Positions 36,571 to 46,125 are shown, numbered from the stretch's first letter. The stretch: 53,611 nt of DNA from Peribacillus deserti (GCF_002863585.1 NZ_PGUY01000011.1:1-53611), one strand, 5' to 3'. Notes: generated by a model not told the origin, from the letters alone. Made by a program: numbers and translations.

Positions 36571-37974
36571 ATGCAGAAGCACTGGCAGCAAATTCTGCCT
36601 ATAGATAGATATGAGGTATGCACAAATGGGCTTATTCATTCTTATGATCGTAAAGTGCTGGCTTTACTCTATCAGCCTTTAATTGGGCCACTCTGCTTTA
36701 GTCTATATTTAACACTGTTGAGTGAAGTGGAAGACAATAGATTATGGTCTGTATCCTCCTCGCATCATGCATTAATGTCTACTATGGCAGTGAACCTGCG
36801 GGAAATATTTGAAGCGAGAACTAAATTAGAAGGAATAGGACTATTAAAGTCGTGGAAAAGAAAAGAGGGAGAAGAAAGTTCATTTATCTATGAATTAGTG
36901 CCGCCTCTGTCTCCTGAAGCGTTTTTTACGGATGGAATGCTTAATATCTATCTTTATAAAAAAGTCGGAAAGATTCAGTATGCAAAACTGAAGAAAACAT
37001 TCAGTGACCATTACATTCCTCATGACCAGTATCAGGATGTAACCAAATCCTTTCATGAGGTCTTTGTTTCAGACCACACGGAATCGCTTTATCTGCCTGA
37101 TGATGCTGCAGAAGATTTGTCACTTGAAGAAGAGAAGCAGTTCATCACCCGCAGTTCAGCAGAAGATATCAGCGGGTTTGAGGGGTATTTTGATTTTGAT
37201 CTTCTGTACTCAGGATTAAAGGATTCATTTATACCGAAAAAAGCCTTTACTCCTAAAGTTCGTGATACCATTGCAAAGCTTTCGTTTTTATATGGCATTG
37301 ATTCGTTGAATATGAAAAATCTTCTGCTCGATGTGATTGACAGCAGCGATGAAATTGATGTAGAAGAATTAAGGAAAAGAGCCAGAGACTGGTATCAGCT
37401 GGAATACAATGTACAGCTCCCCTCGCTGTCTAGCCATATTCAGCCTCCGCAATTACACACACAATCTGCCGAGGCGAGAACACCAGAAGAAAAGCATATA
37501 AAATACCTAGAAAATGTGTCACCCCGGCAGCGGCTTATTGATTTGTCCGGGGGTGCTGAGCCATCACGGTCAGATCTCCAGATTATCGAGGATATTTTAT
37601 TGAATCAGCAGCTTACACCTGGAGTTGCCAATGTATTAATCGAATATGTAATGATGAGATCAGATATGAAATTAACAAAAGCGTATGTCGAGAAAATTGC
37701 GGGGCATTGGGCGCGAAAGGGAATTAAAACAGTGAAAGAGGCAATGGAGCTCGCAAAAAGTGAGCATAGGCAATATCAATCCTGGGCCAATGAGAAGAAA
37801 ACCAAGAAAATTGGCGCGAAAAAAGCGATTAGGACAGAAATTGTTCCTGATTGGCTGAAAGAGGAAGAGGCAGCACCGGTTAATAGTGAAACAACAAGCA
37901 ATGATATAAATGATATCGAGGAAAGAAAACGGAAGCTTGAAGAGAAGCTCAAGAAGTATCAGAACCGGGGGTGA
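36571..37974 (+). CDS. dnaB: Replication initiation and membrane attachment protein DnaB
   Basis: A 467-residue Firmicute helicase co-loader, unrelated to E. coli DnaB. It works with DnaD and DnaI to place the replicative helicase at oriC and restart sites. The N-terminal winged-helix/tetramer region has LLYQPLIGPLCFSLYLTLL. The C-terminal DDBH2-like domain (about 320-400) includes LTPGVANVLIEYVM and YVEKIAGHWARKGI. ATG at 36571 follows AAAGG with 10 bases; TTG at 36562 is too close. Its stop overlaps the Shine-Dalgarno of dnaI. Confidence 0.95.
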   Translation: MQKHWQQILPIDRYEVCTNGLIHSYDRKVLALLYQPLIGPLCFSLYLTLLSEVEDNRLWSVSSSHHALMSTMAVNLREIFEARTKLEGIGLLKSWKRKEGEESSFIYELVPPLSPEAFFTDGMLNIYLYKKVGKIQYAKLKKTFSDHYIPHDQYQDVTKSFHEVFVSDHTESLYLPDDAAEDLSLEEEKQFITRSSAEDISGFEGYFDFDLLYSGLKDSFIPKKAFTPKVRDTIAKLSFLYGIDSLNMKNLLLDVIDSSDEIDVEELRKRARDWYQLEYNVQLPSLSSHIQPPQLHTQSAEARTPEEKHIKYLENVSPRQRLIDLSGGAEPSRSDLQIIEDILLNQQLTPGVANVLIEYVMMRSDMKLTKAYVEKIAGHWARKGIKTVKEAMELAKSEHRQYQSWANEKKTKKIGAKKAIRTEIVPDWLKEEEAAPVNSETTSNDINDIEERKRKLEEKLKKYQNRG

Positions 37975-37982
37975 GATTAAAA

Positions 37983-38915
37983 ATGGAACGCATAAATGAT
38001 ACGCTGAATAAATGGGCTAATGGAGGCCAATTTCAGGAGAGGTATAATCGGCTGTCTGAACAAGTTCTTCATGACCCGCATATTGCTCACTTTCTTAAAG
38101 AAAACAGTTCAAAAATTTCTGAAGAGATGCTTAACAAAAGCATGGGTAAACTTTATGAATATAGTACGCAAAGTAAAGAATGCGCGAATTGCCCGTCTCT
38201 TGATGGCTGCATAAATATGATGCAGGGGTATCACCCGCACCTGGTTCTCAGGGGGAATTATATTGATATTAATTATGACCGATGCCCGCGCAAAGAACAT
38301 GCCGATGAGAAAAAGAAACATGAAAAATTAATTCAAAGTTTGTATGTCCCGAAAGAAATTCTCTCAGCCTCAATTGCAGATTTTGATTTTAGTTCAGATG
38401 ACAGGGTAGCAGCGCTTGAAAAAGCTACGGAATTTGTTGAGAAGTACACTCCAGGCAGCAAAATGAAGGGGCTGTATCTATACGGGAAATTTGGGGTGGG
38501 AAAAACCTATTTGCTTGGAGCCATTGCCAATGGGCTAGCAAGAAAAAGGATTTCCTCCTTATTGGTCTATGTGCCTGATTTTCTAAGAGAGATTAAAAAC
38601 TCTATTTCAGACCATACACTGGGTGAAAAGCTGGAAATGGTTAAGAAGGCACCCGTTCTCATGCTTGATGATCTGGGGGCAGAGACCATGAGCAGCTGGG
38701 GCAGGGATGAAGTATTTGGGCCTATTCTACAATTTAGAATGCTCGAAGACCTGCCGACCTTCTTCTCATCAAACTTTGACTTCAACCAGATGAAGAATCA
38801 CTTGACTGTATCCCAACGGGGAGAAATTGAAGAGGTAAAGGCAGCGAGGATCATGGAACGTATCAGATATCTAGCTGAACCCGTCCTCCTTGATGGATTA
38901 AATAGAAGAAGATAA
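37983..38915 (+). CDS. dnaI: Primosomal protein DnaI (helicase loader)
   Basis: A 310-residue AAA+ ATPase that loads the replicative helicase. The N-terminal domain has a cysteine cluster (CANC...C...C, near 61-101) that binds zinc and inhibits the protein until helicase contact. Walker A is GKFGVGKT (168-175) and Walker B is VLMLDDLGAE. GTG at 37971 is possible but lies inside GGGGGTGAG, the ribosome site for ATG 37983. Confidence 0.95.
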   Translation: MERINDTLNKWANGGQFQERYNRLSEQVLHDPHIAHFLKENSSKISEEMLNKSMGKLYEYSTQSKECANCPSLDGCINMMQGYHPHLVLRGNYIDINYDRCPRKEHADEKKKHEKLIQSLYVPKEILSASIADFDFSSDDRVAALEKATEFVEKYTPGSKMKGLYLYGKFGVGKTYLLGAIANGLARKRISSLLVYVPDFLREIKNSISDHTLGEKLEMVKKAPVLMLDDLGAETMSSWGRDEVFGPILQFRMLEDLPTFFSSNFDFNQMKNHLTVSQRGEIEEVKAARIMERIRYLAEPVLLDGLNRRR

Positions 38916-38928
38916 TAGATCATTAGAA

Positions 38929-38957
38929 GGCCATCCTATCTTAGGGTGGCTTTTTCT
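38929..38957 (+). terminator. Terminator of dnaB-dnaI
   Basis: AGGCCATCCTA (38929-38939) pairs with TAGGGTGGCTT (38943-38953), using wobble pairs, followed by TTT. Confidence 0.75.
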
Positions 38958-39138
38958 GATGCGTTAAGAAAACATCGTTACTTATTATGTCTATAACGCA
39001 TTAAAAAGCTAACAGATCCAGACAATGCTTAAGGGCCGGTGAAGCAGAGTTTTTCTAAGATGTAACAAGTTATTGGCTTCTAAACCAGGGGCTTATCCCA
39101 TATACATATTTAGGAAAGTTGTATTAGGGGGGGTATCA

Positions 39139-40014
39139 TTGGTTTCGATTTATTTTGAAGATGATGCGGATGCACTTAAAATCTTTGGTTTCATTACAAA
39201 ATGCCGGAAAGGCACTGAAGTAAATGGACTTATTGAATATATACCTGAGACAGGGCTTGTGATACACGTAAGTGACGAACGAATGGGGCAAATGGTTGAG
39301 GTGCTAAGTTATGCCCTTCACACCTTTATTATGACATCAAAAATTTATAACTGGGTTGAACAGATGATTAGGTCGAAATTTTTTTATGATGAGCAAGAGG
39401 AGATCGATCAGATCATCGAGATAACAAGAGCGATCATAGAAAGCAGCCAAACAGACCAGAACGGCGGATTAGGGCTAGATCAACAAGTTATTGCAGAAAG
39501 CCTCCTCACCATGCTGCTAAGCAATGTCTCATTTTCTTTTGATTCTTTTGCTAAATTCCGGCTGAAAGGAATTGCGGGCTCTCTTATGCCGTTTATTGAA
39601 CAGGCCATTGATGAATATAAAATGGAGCAGGATTACCAAAACTTTATCCAGTCGCTTAGAGAATTTATGGTCTCTCAGCCCAGTAAATTAAAAGCTCTTC
39701 ATCTGCTGCATGATGAAGTACTTTATTTTTACAATGATTCTTTCAAGAAAATGGACAGCGGCGAACTTTTCAGGCAGATAGACCGCAGATTATTAGCCGA
39801 GAATCCTTTATATATTGATTCGAACACCATTGCTCCGCTCATTTCTATGGCTCCCCAACAGCTTTTTGTGTATACAGACGAAGTGGAAAATGGGCTCATC
39901 CAAACCATCTCACGGATCTTTGAAGAAAGATCAGTTTTAAAATCCAAAAAATGTTTTGCGCTAGACAAGGCAGATTTTCTTGAACAGCTTAGCCAGAGGA
40001 ATCAGGTTCTATAA
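39139..40014 (+). CDS. ytxC: Putative sporulation protein YtxC
   Basis: A 291-residue soluble protein of the YtxC family, annotated in Bacilli as sporulation-related with no known mechanism. It is rich in acidic residues and helices (residues 55-250). The frame is open from 39073, but TTG at 39139 follows a strong AGGGGGGG (39126-39133) by 5 bases. It sits between dnaI and thrS as in B. subtilis. Confidence 0.85.
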   Translation: MVSIYFEDDADALKIFGFITKCRKGTEVNGLIEYIPETGLVIHVSDERMGQMVEVLSYALHTFIMTSKIYNWVEQMIRSKFFYDEQEEIDQIIEITRAIIESSQTDQNGGLGLDQQVIAESLLTMLLSNVSFSFDSFAKFRLKGIAGSLMPFIEQAIDEYKMEQDYQNFIQSLREFMVSQPSKLKALHLLHDEVLYFYNDSFKKMDSGELFRQIDRRLLAENPLYIDSNTIAPLISMAPQQLFVYTDEVENGLIQTISRIFEERSVLKSKKCFALDKADFLEQLSQRNQVL

Positions 40015-40032
40015 AAAAAATCCCATGTGCCC

Positions 40033-40061
40033 TTGCATTTCCTTACATAACAAACTATAAT
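40033..40061 (+). promoter_or_regulatory. Sigma-A promoter of the thrS T-box transcript
   Basis: TTGCAT (40033-40038), 17-bp spacer, TATAAT (40056-40061). Confidence 0.8.
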
Positions 40062-40067
40062 ATCCTA

Positions 40068-40352
40068 CATAATAACCTCTATATTTAAAAGTAATGATAA
40101 GGACATGGGTATTCTAAATCGGTTTCCAGAGAGGGAAGGCTTGCGCTGAAAACTTCCTAATACGGATAGGATGCTTACCCCCTTTGAACTTCAGCTGTGA
40201 ATGAAGTAATGGCTGACGGGAAGAACCGCCGTTAAAAGGTCGCAAGTGTCATCTGTCTCATGAAACGGATGGAACTAGGGTGGAACCGCGGGTTTATACT
40301 TATGTATATCAAGCTCGTCCCTGTATATATATACAGGGACGGGCTTTTTTGT
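40068..40352 (+). promoter_or_regulatory. T-box leader of thrS
   Basis: The conserved T-box AGGGTGGAACCGCGG is at 40277-40291, followed by a strong terminator: GCTCGTCCCTGTATA pairs with TATACAGGGACGGGC (40313-40344), then TTTTTT. Stem I is visible from AAGTAATGA near 40089. The likely specifier is ACC (Thr) at 40177-40179, in CTTACCCCC. Uncharged tRNA-Thr should form the antiterminator and allow thrS expression. Confidence 0.92.
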
Positions 40353-40413
40353 TTGTTTTGAGATGGTGAGCTAAGAATTTCTAGCGGCCGTAGAATATGA
40401 AGGAGTGACTGAT

Positions 40414-42345
40414 ATGTCTGAAATGATACAACTAACATTTCCGGATGGGGCAGTAAAGGAGTTCCCAAAAGGTACATCAACTGAAGATATTGCATTCTCT
40501 ATCAGCCCAGGTTTAAAGAAAAAAGCTCTGGCAGGGAAAGTGGACGGAATTCTATTTGATTTGAGAAGACCGATTGAAATCGATGGTTCTATTGAAATTG
40601 TAACTCAAGACAGCAAAGATGCGCTTGAAATTTTGCGCCATAGTACAGCGCACTTGATGGCACAGGCAGTAAAACGTTTATATAAAAATGTAAAGCTTGG
40701 CGTAGGACCGGTCATTGAGGGTGGATTTTATTACGATATCGATGCTGAAGATTCACTATCTCCTGAGGATCTCACATTAATTGAAAAAGAAATGAAGAAA
40801 ATTGTTAATGAAAATCTTGAAGTAGTCCGCGAAGAAGTCAGCCGTGACGAAGCTATACAAATGTTTAAAGAAATTGCCGACGAATATAAACTTGAATTGA
40901 TTGAAGCCATTCCGGCTGAAGAAACAGTGACTGTATACCGCCAGGGAGAATTCTTCGACCTATGCCGGGGAGTCCATGTTCCATCAACAGGAAAAATTAA
41001 AGAATTCAAGCTGCTGAGCATTGCCGGTGCATACTGGAGAGGCAACAGTGATAATAAAATGCTTCAGAGGATTTACGGTACAGCTTTCTTTAAAAAGGAA
41101 GATCTAGCAGAGCATTTAAGGCTTCTTGAAGAAGCAAAAGAGCGCGACCACCGAAAACTGGGCAAGGAATTGAGTCTTTTTACAAATTCACAAAAGGTTG
41201 GCCAAGGGCTGCCGCTTTGGCTTCCAAAAGGGGCTACGATCCGCCGCATCGTTGAGCGGTACATTGTAGATAAAGAAGTAAGACTTGGCTATGATCACGT
41301 ATATACACCAATCATGGGAAGCGTGGATCTGTATAAAACTTCAGGGCACTGGGATCACTATCGTGATGATATGTTCCCTGTGATGGATATGGATAACGAA
41401 CAGCTTGTGCTTCGTCCGATGAACTGTCCGCACCATATGATGGTTTATAAAAATGCAATCCACAGCTACCGTGAACTGCCTATCCGTATCGCTGAGCTTG
41501 GAACGATGCACCGCTATGAAATGTCCGGAGCATTATCTGGGCTGCAGAGAGTTAGAGGGATGACGCTGAATGATGCCCATATTTTTGTACGGCCTGATCA
41601 AATCAAAGAAGAATTCAAACGTGTAGTAAATTTAGTCTTGGCGGTATATAAGGATTTTGATATTAACGATTATTCATTCCGTCTTTCTTACAGAGATCCG
41701 CAGGATACTGAGAAATACTTTGACGACGATGAAATGTGGGAAAAAGCTCAGGGCATGCTGAAGGATGCAATGGATGAACTCGGCCTTGATTACTTTGAAG
41801 CCGAAGGAGAAGCTGCATTCTACGGTCCTAAGCTCGACGTGCAGGTTCGTACAGCGCTTGGAAAAGATGAAACTCTTTCTACAGTTCAGCTGGACTTCCT
41901 TCTTCCAGAACGATTTGATTTATCTTACGTAGGTGAAGATGGAAAGCCGCATCGACCGGTCGTTATTCACCGCGGTGTAGTTTCCACAATGGAGCGTTTC
42001 GTAGCCTTCTTGATCGAAGAATACAAAGGAGCTTTCCCGACGTGGCTTGCGCCCGTACAGGTTCAAGTAATACCTGTATCACCAGAAGCGCATCTTGATT
42101 ATGCTAAGCAGATCCAGGAGAAACTGCAGGAGGCTGGCCTTCGAGTTGAACTGGATCACCGCGATGAAAAAATAGGTTATAAAATCCGTGAGGCTCAAAT
42201 GCAAAAAATCCCGTATATGCTTGTTGTAGGGGATAATGAAATCCAAGAAAATGCTGTGAATGTACGTAAATACGGTGAACAAAAATCAGAAACAATGAGT
42301 TTTGCCGATTTCCAAGAAATGATTTCAAAAGAAGTAAGACGATAA
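40414..42345 (+). CDS. thrS: Threonyl-tRNA synthetase, full length
   Basis: A 643-residue class II synthetase, same length as B. subtilis ThrS. Order: TGS domain (1-65), editing domain (about 66-225) with the zinc/editing HSTAH (76-80) and CRGVHVPS that remove mischarged Ser, catalytic core with MNCPHHMM and DAHIFV holding zinc ligands, and a C-terminal anticodon domain. GTG at 40405 is in frame, but ATG 40414 follows AAGGAG by 8 bases. Expression depends on the upstream T-box. Confidence 0.97.
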   Translation: MSEMIQLTFPDGAVKEFPKGTSTEDIAFSISPGLKKKALAGKVDGILFDLRRPIEIDGSIEIVTQDSKDALEILRHSTAHLMAQAVKRLYKNVKLGVGPVIEGGFYYDIDAEDSLSPEDLTLIEKEMKKIVNENLEVVREEVSRDEAIQMFKEIADEYKLELIEAIPAEETVTVYRQGEFFDLCRGVHVPSTGKIKEFKLLSIAGAYWRGNSDNKMLQRIYGTAFFKKEDLAEHLRLLEEAKERDHRKLGKELSLFTNSQKVGQGLPLWLPKGATIRRIVERYIVDKEVRLGYDHVYTPIMGSVDLYKTSGHWDHYRDDMFPVMDMDNEQLVLRPMNCPHHMMVYKNAIHSYRELPIRIAELGTMHRYEMSGALSGLQRVRGMTLNDAHIFVRPDQIKEEFKRVVNLVLAVYKDFDINDYSFRLSYRDPQDTEKYFDDDEMWEKAQGMLKDAMDELGLDYFEAEGEAAFYGPKLDVQVRTALGKDETLSTVQLDFLLPERFDLSYVGEDGKPHRPVVIHRGVVSTMERFVAFLIEEYKGAFPTWLAPVQVQVIPVSPEAHLDYAKQIQEKLQEAGLRVELDHRDEKIGYKIREAQMQKIPYMLVVGDNEIQENAVNVRKYGEQKSETMSFADFQEMISKEVRR

Positions 42346-42399
42346 GTCTCATTTAAGCGGGGACATGATCACAGCCGCATAATTGGCAGATACAATCTG

Positions 42400-42680
42400 G
42401 AAACACGTAAATTCAAATGAATTATGATATGAAAAGCGATGACGAGGACAACAATCACTCCACAGTTTTCTTTACCAGAGAACGGGGCCGCAGGCTGGAA
42501 GCCCCTGAAGAAAGCAGAGTGATTTACCGCCTCCTGAGCTATTATGGGGAAAGATAGTATCCATAATCGGTACCGGACCGTTACTTCGACTTTGAGCACA
42601 AAGAATCTATTTTCTTTATGAAACAAGGGTGGAACCACGACGCACTCGTCCCTTTTTTGGGGATGGGTGCGTTTTTTTAT
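42400..42680 (+). promoter_or_regulatory. Second T-box leader, upstream of the short ThrRS gene
   Basis: AGGGTGGAACCACGA (42626-42640) is a T-box with one change from the usual ACCGCG. A terminator follows (CGCACTCGTCCC and GGGGATGGGTGCG, 42641-42673, then seven T's). A candidate specifier ACC lies at 42526-42528 in TTTACCGCC. The 5' end is not fixed because no clear promoter was found. Confidence 0.8.
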
Positions 42681-42740
42681 ATTCAAAAATCTCTAAGCCG
42701 GCTGCGGAACACAAAAAATAAATTATTGCAGGAGGTAAAT

Positions 42741-43949
42741 ATGATGAAATTAAATCAAGCGGAAGTACAGAATCATCGTAAATTAGGGCAGGATTTAGAA
42801 TTATTCACATCGATGGAAGAGGCTCCGGGAATGCCTTTTTTCCTTCCGAAGGGTATGGCGCTCAGAAATGAACTGGAAGGCTTTTGGAAGAAAAAGCATC
42901 AATCAGCCGGTTATCAGGAGATAAAAACGCCCATTATGATGAAGCAATCTCTCTGGGAGCAATCTGGACACTGGGATCATTATCATGAAAATATGTATTT
43001 TTCAAATGTGGATGAACAAAATTATGCCATTAAACCTATGAGCTGTCCGGGAGCTGTTCTTATTTTTAACAGTAAACGCCGAAGCTACCGGGAACTTCCG
43101 GTGCGATATGCGGAGCTTGGCCTTGTGCACAGACATGAGCTGTCTGGTTCTCTTAATGGATTGCTCCGGGTCCGCTCCTTTACACAGGATGATGCCCACC
43201 TTTTTGTCCGTGAAGACCAAATTAAAACTGAAATCGGCGGCATTCTCGATTTAATCCATGACATTTATTCCAAATTCGGATTCAGCTACAAGGTGGAGCT
43301 TTCAACTAGGCCGGAAGACTTTATGGGATCCCCTGAAATGTGGGATAAGGCGGAAGCTTCCCTGGAATCTGTACTGGAAGCGAAGGGCTTAGATTATCAG
43401 ATTAATCATGGAGACGGTGCTTTCTACGGCCCGAAAATAGATTTTCATATTTTAGATTCTTTAGGACGGAGCTGGCAGTGCGGCACAGTCCAGCTTGATT
43501 TTCAAATGCCTCAAAAATTTGGCTGTGCTTATATTGGAGAGGACAATAAGCCCCATATGCCAGTTATGATTCATCGGGCCATTTATGGGTCGATTGAGCG
43601 GTTTATGGCTATCTTGATTGAACACTATGCCGGTGAATTTCCGTTATGGGTTGCTCCGGTCCAGGCGAAAATCATACCGATTTCTGACATTCATGCAGAC
43701 TATGCGGCTGAAGTTAAACAACAGTTAGCAGCAGCTGGATTACGGGTAGAATCAGACCAGCGAATGGAGAAAATGGGACTAAAGGTCAGAGAAGCGGAAA
43801 TGCAGAAGATTCCATACTTGATTGTCATAGGTGATCAGGAAGTGCAGAATCAGACTGTTTCCATTAGAAAGCGAAAAGAGAAAAAGTCAAACGTACAAAA
43901 ACTTGACGAGGTGTTAAAGCAACTTAAACTCGAGATTGAGAGCATCTAG
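42741..43949 (+). CDS. Short threonyl-tRNA synthetase paralogue lacking TGS and editing domains
   Basis: A 402-residue ThrRS-like protein aligned with thrS from about residue 240 onward only. The catalytic core keeps the three zinc ligands that bind threonine: C102 (MSCPG), H153 (DAHLF) and H278 (MIHRA); motif 2 is present (VHRHELSG). The anticodon domain is complete (VAPVQAKIIPIS...). No HxxxH editing site exists. ATG 42741 is preceded by GCAGGAGG. The open frame extends back to 42618 but crosses the T-box and terminator, so that extension is not coding. The gene is under its own T-box. It may be a starvation-induced or inhibitor-tolerant isoform; that is inference. Confidence 0.9.
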   Translation: MMKLNQAEVQNHRKLGQDLELFTSMEEAPGMPFFLPKGMALRNELEGFWKKKHQSAGYQEIKTPIMMKQSLWEQSGHWDHYHENMYFSNVDEQNYAIKPMSCPGAVLIFNSKRRSYRELPVRYAELGLVHRHELSGSLNGLLRVRSFTQDDAHLFVREDQIKTEIGGILDLIHDIYSKFGFSYKVELSTRPEDFMGSPEMWDKAEASLESVLEAKGLDYQINHGDGAFYGPKIDFHILDSLGRSWQCGTVQLDFQMPQKFGCAYIGEDNKPHMPVMIHRAIYGSIERFMAILIEHYAGEFPLWVAPVQAKIIPISDIHADYAAEVKQQLAAAGLRVESDQRMEKMGLKVREAEMQKIPYLIVIGDQEVQNQTVSIRKRKEKKSNVQKLDEVLKQLKLEIESI

Positions 43950-44040
43950 TTTGTACAGTCTGAAATAATTTTCTGAAATGCTATTGCAACAAAACGGAAT
44001 ATCTGATAATATATGTTTTGTTGTGAAAATAATTTAATGG

Positions 44041-44070
44041 TTGACAGTTAGTCGTTTTCCATGTTATATT
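44041..44070 (+). promoter_or_regulatory. Sigma-A promoter of infC-rpmI-rplT
   Basis: TTGACA (44041-44046), 18-bp spacer, TATATT (44065-44070); TTATAT with 17 bp is equivalent. Confidence 0.75.
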
Positions 44071-44074
44071 TTCT

Positions 44075-44227
44075 AAGGTGAATTGAATACGTGTTTGAGA
44101 AAAAGAAGAGGCACCCGCTTCTCACCTGATCGACGCATTCTTGCAGTTAACAGGTTCATGATGATTATCTGACTTTGTCTATTAATTAATCAGTGTGGGT
44201 GTATCTAGCATCCACACTTTTTTATTT
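44075..44227 (+). promoter_or_regulatory. L20 ribosomal-protein leader with terminator
   Basis: AGGCACCCGCTTCTCACCTG (44109-44128) followed by ATCGACGCA is the hallmark of the Bacillus L20 leader, which mimics the L20 site on 23S rRNA. A terminator follows: GTGTGGGTG (44193-44201) with CATCCACAC (44209-44217), then TTTTTT. Excess L20 promotes termination, giving feedback control of the operon. Confidence 0.88.
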
Positions 44228-44323
44228 GCTTTTTTGATAAACAAACAGCAATCATGGTGAATGAGGACAGCTTTTAAATAACCTTAAACGTTGTATTCGC
44301 CAAAATTACCTTGGAGGTGGCTA

Positions 44324-44845
44324 ATTATTAGCAAACAAGACATGATGGTAAACGAGGGTATTCGTGCCCGCGAACTTCGTCTCATAGACCAAAACGGAGA
44401 GCAATTAGGAATCAAAACTAAATTTGAAGCCTTAGAAATTGCTGCGCGTGTCAATCTTGACGTCGTATTGGTTGCTCCAAATGCAAAGCCTCCAGTAGCC
44501 CGTATAATGGACTATGGAAAACATCGTTTTGAGCAGCAAAAGAAAGATAAAGAAGCACGCAAAAACCAAAAGATCATTAACTTAAAAGAGGTTCGCCTCA
44601 GCCCGACAATTGAAGAACATGACTTCAATACAAAGTTGAAAAATGCCCGAAAGTTCCTTGAAAAAGGTGACAAAGTAAAAGCATCTATCCGCTTTAAAGG
44701 CCGTGCGATCACTCATAAAGAGATTGGACAACGTGTTCTTGACCGTTTTTCAGCAGCATGCAAGGATATTTCCACAATTGAAACACATCCAAAAATGGAT
44801 GGCCGAAGCATGTTTATACTATTAGCACCTAAAAACGAAAAGTAA
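44324..44845 (+). CDS. infC: Translation initiation factor IF-3 (ATT start)
   Basis: A 173-residue factor that keeps 30S subunits free and checks initiation codons. The N-domain has [14 protein letters not shown] and the C-domain [16 protein letters not shown]. Translation most likely begins at ATT 44324 (ATT ATT AGC AAA), 6 bases after GGAGG, giving [11 protein letters not shown], matching the B. subtilis protein. No ATG lies in a sensible position. An AUU start makes synthesis self-limiting, since IF-3 discriminates against it. Confidence 0.93.
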   Translation: MISKQDMMVNEGIRARELRLIDQNGEQLGIKTKFEALEIAARVNLDVVLVAPNAKPPVARIMDYGKHRFEQQKKDKEARKNQKIINLKEVRLSPTIEEHDFNTKLKNARKFLEKGDKVKASIRFKGRAITHKEIGQRVLDRFSAACKDISTIETHPKMDGRSMFILLAPKNEK

Positions 44846-44866
44846 TGTTATGAGGAGGAATCCCTT

Positions 44867-45067
44867 ATGCCAAAAATGAAAACTCACCGTGGAACTGCAA
44901 AACGTTTCAAAAAGACAGGTTCCGGTAAACTTAAGCGGTCACACGCTTATACAAGCCACTTATTTGCTAACAAATCTACTAAAGCTAAGCGTAAGCTTCG
45001 CAAAGCAGCCCTTGTAAGCAAAGGTGACTTCAAACGCATTCGCCACATGTTAGACAACATTAAGTAA
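44867..45067 (+). CDS. rpmI: 50S ribosomal protein L35
   Basis: A 66-residue basic protein starting [20 protein letters not shown], the L35 signature. TGAGGAGG precedes the ATG. Second gene of the infC operon. Confidence 0.98.
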   Translation: MPKMKTHRGTAKRFKKTGSGKLKRSHAYTSHLFANKSTKAKRKLRKAALVSKGDFKRIRHMLDNIK

Positions 45068-45100
45068 TTTAACGAGATTTATATATAGGAGGGAAATAAC

Positions 45101-45460
45101 ATGCCACGTGTAAAAGGCGGTACTGTTACTCGCAAACGTCGTAAAAAAGTCATTAAATTAGCAAAAGGTTACTATGGTGCAAAACATATTTTGTTCAAAG
45201 TAGCTAACCAACAAGTAATGAAATCTCTACAATATGCTTTCCGTGATCGTCGTCAGAAAAAACGCGATTTCCGTAAGCTTTGGATCACTCGTATCAACGC
45301 AGCAGCTCGTATGAACGGTCTTTCTTACAGCCGTTTAATGCACGGACTAAAGCTTGCTGAGGTTGACGTGAACCGTAAAATGCTAGCTGAGCTTGCAATC
45401 TCTGATGCAAACGCATTTGCTGAATTTGCAAATATTGCTAAAAAACACCTTGAACAATAA
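45101..45460 (+). CDS. rplT: 50S ribosomal protein L20
   Basis: A 119-residue assembly protein that binds 23S rRNA early and represses its own operon through the leader. [20 protein letters not shown] and [11 protein letters not shown] are diagnostic. TAGGAGGG precedes the ATG. Last gene of infC-rpmI-rplT. Confidence 0.98.
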   Translation: MPRVKGGTVTRKRRKKVIKLAKGYYGAKHILFKVANQQVMKSLQYAFRDRRQKKRDFRKLWITRINAAARMNGLSYSRLMHGLKLAEVDVNRKMLAELAISDANAFAEFANIAKKHLEQ

Positions 45461-45483
45461 GAAATCCTCTTACAGGATTTTAT

Positions 45484-45519
45484 AAAAGGATGCTCCTCTC
45501 CGAGCATCCTTTTTTATTT
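45484..45519 (+). terminator. Terminator of infC-rpmI-rplT
   Basis: AAAAGGATGCT (45484-45494) pairs with AGCATCCTTTT, followed by more T's. A smaller AATCCT/AGGATT hairpin precedes it near 45463-45480. Confidence 0.9.
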
Positions 45520-45570
45520 AGGCTGTTCTCGCAACCTTTAGTGTTATTGAACAAGGGGGTGATTTCCCCT

Positions 45571-45653
45571 ACAGGATGCTCGCTTTCCGCGGGGCGGGTG
45601 GTGAGCCTCCTCGGCTTCGCCTGTGGGGTCTCACCTGTCCCGCTGCTCCCGCA
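45571..45653. repeat. Dispersed repeat, left half (GC-rich)
   Basis: ACAGGATGCTCGCTTTCCGC...CCCGCTGCTCCCGCA includes the dyad GCGGGTGGTGAG / CTCACCTGTCCCGC. From memory this is the left half of a repeat common in Bacillus genomes, which normally runs straight on into GGAGTCTCGCACC. Here the right half begins only at 45850. Confidence 0.65.
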
Positions 45654-45671
45654 CAGAAAAGCGGAAAGCGG

Positions 45672-45831
45672 TGCCTGCCCAACCTATAAATATTAAAAGC
45701 TCAGTTTTAATCCAAATAGATATAAAATGGTAAACAAAATGGCAGGCAGAGACCCGACAAGCATAAGCCAATCCGTCTGTGGGGAGTGCTTTTCTCCCCA
45801 TAGACGGATTGGCTTATGACTCAAGGGTCTC
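45672..45831. repeat. Hairpin element lying inside the dispersed repeat
   Basis: CATAAGCCAATCCGTCT plus GTGGGGAG (45762-45786) pairs with its complement at 45794-45818, a 25-bp stem with one wobble and a 7-base loop. Outside it GAGACCC (45749-45755) pairs with GGGTCTC (45825-45831), and TGCCTGCC (45672-45679) with GGCAGGCA (45741-45748). The core resembles the element at 1-220. Confidence 0.8.
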
Positions 45832-45849
45832 AGCTTGCAGCTGGATCAA

Positions 45850-45932
45850 GGAGTCTCGCACCTTACGTTCCAATCAACCTGCTTAGCAATAGGGTAGATT
45901 CACAGAACTATTAAAAAACAACAATCTTTTAA
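45850..45932. repeat. Dispersed repeat, right half, copy B
   Basis: Starts GGAGTCTCGCACCTTACGTT and is about 90% identical over 83 bp to 32928-33011. Confidence 0.85.
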
Positions 45933-46125
45933 AAAAGAGCCTTTATTTATAATGGTTGTGAGAAAAGCGGTTTGCGGGTTATTATTAAAATTCCCGGGAA
46001 ACTGACAGTAAAGCTAAAGAAGCGAAGCAATGAGTTTAGGAAATGGAAGCTAATTCTGGGAGGCTATTTATTAGTCCAATTCAAGCTCAACCAGTAAAAC
46101 ATTATAGAAGAAAGAAGCGGTATGT
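45933..46125. other. Remainder of the rplT-ysdA gap
   Basis: AT-rich, with one isolated CCCGGG near 46000. I see no gene, terminator or clear promoter. Confidence 0.4.

Noticed and set aside
42618-42740. N-terminal extension of the short ThrRS
   Set aside because: The extension would be translated from the T-box and terminator; the GGAGG-preceded ATG at 42741 is clearly better.
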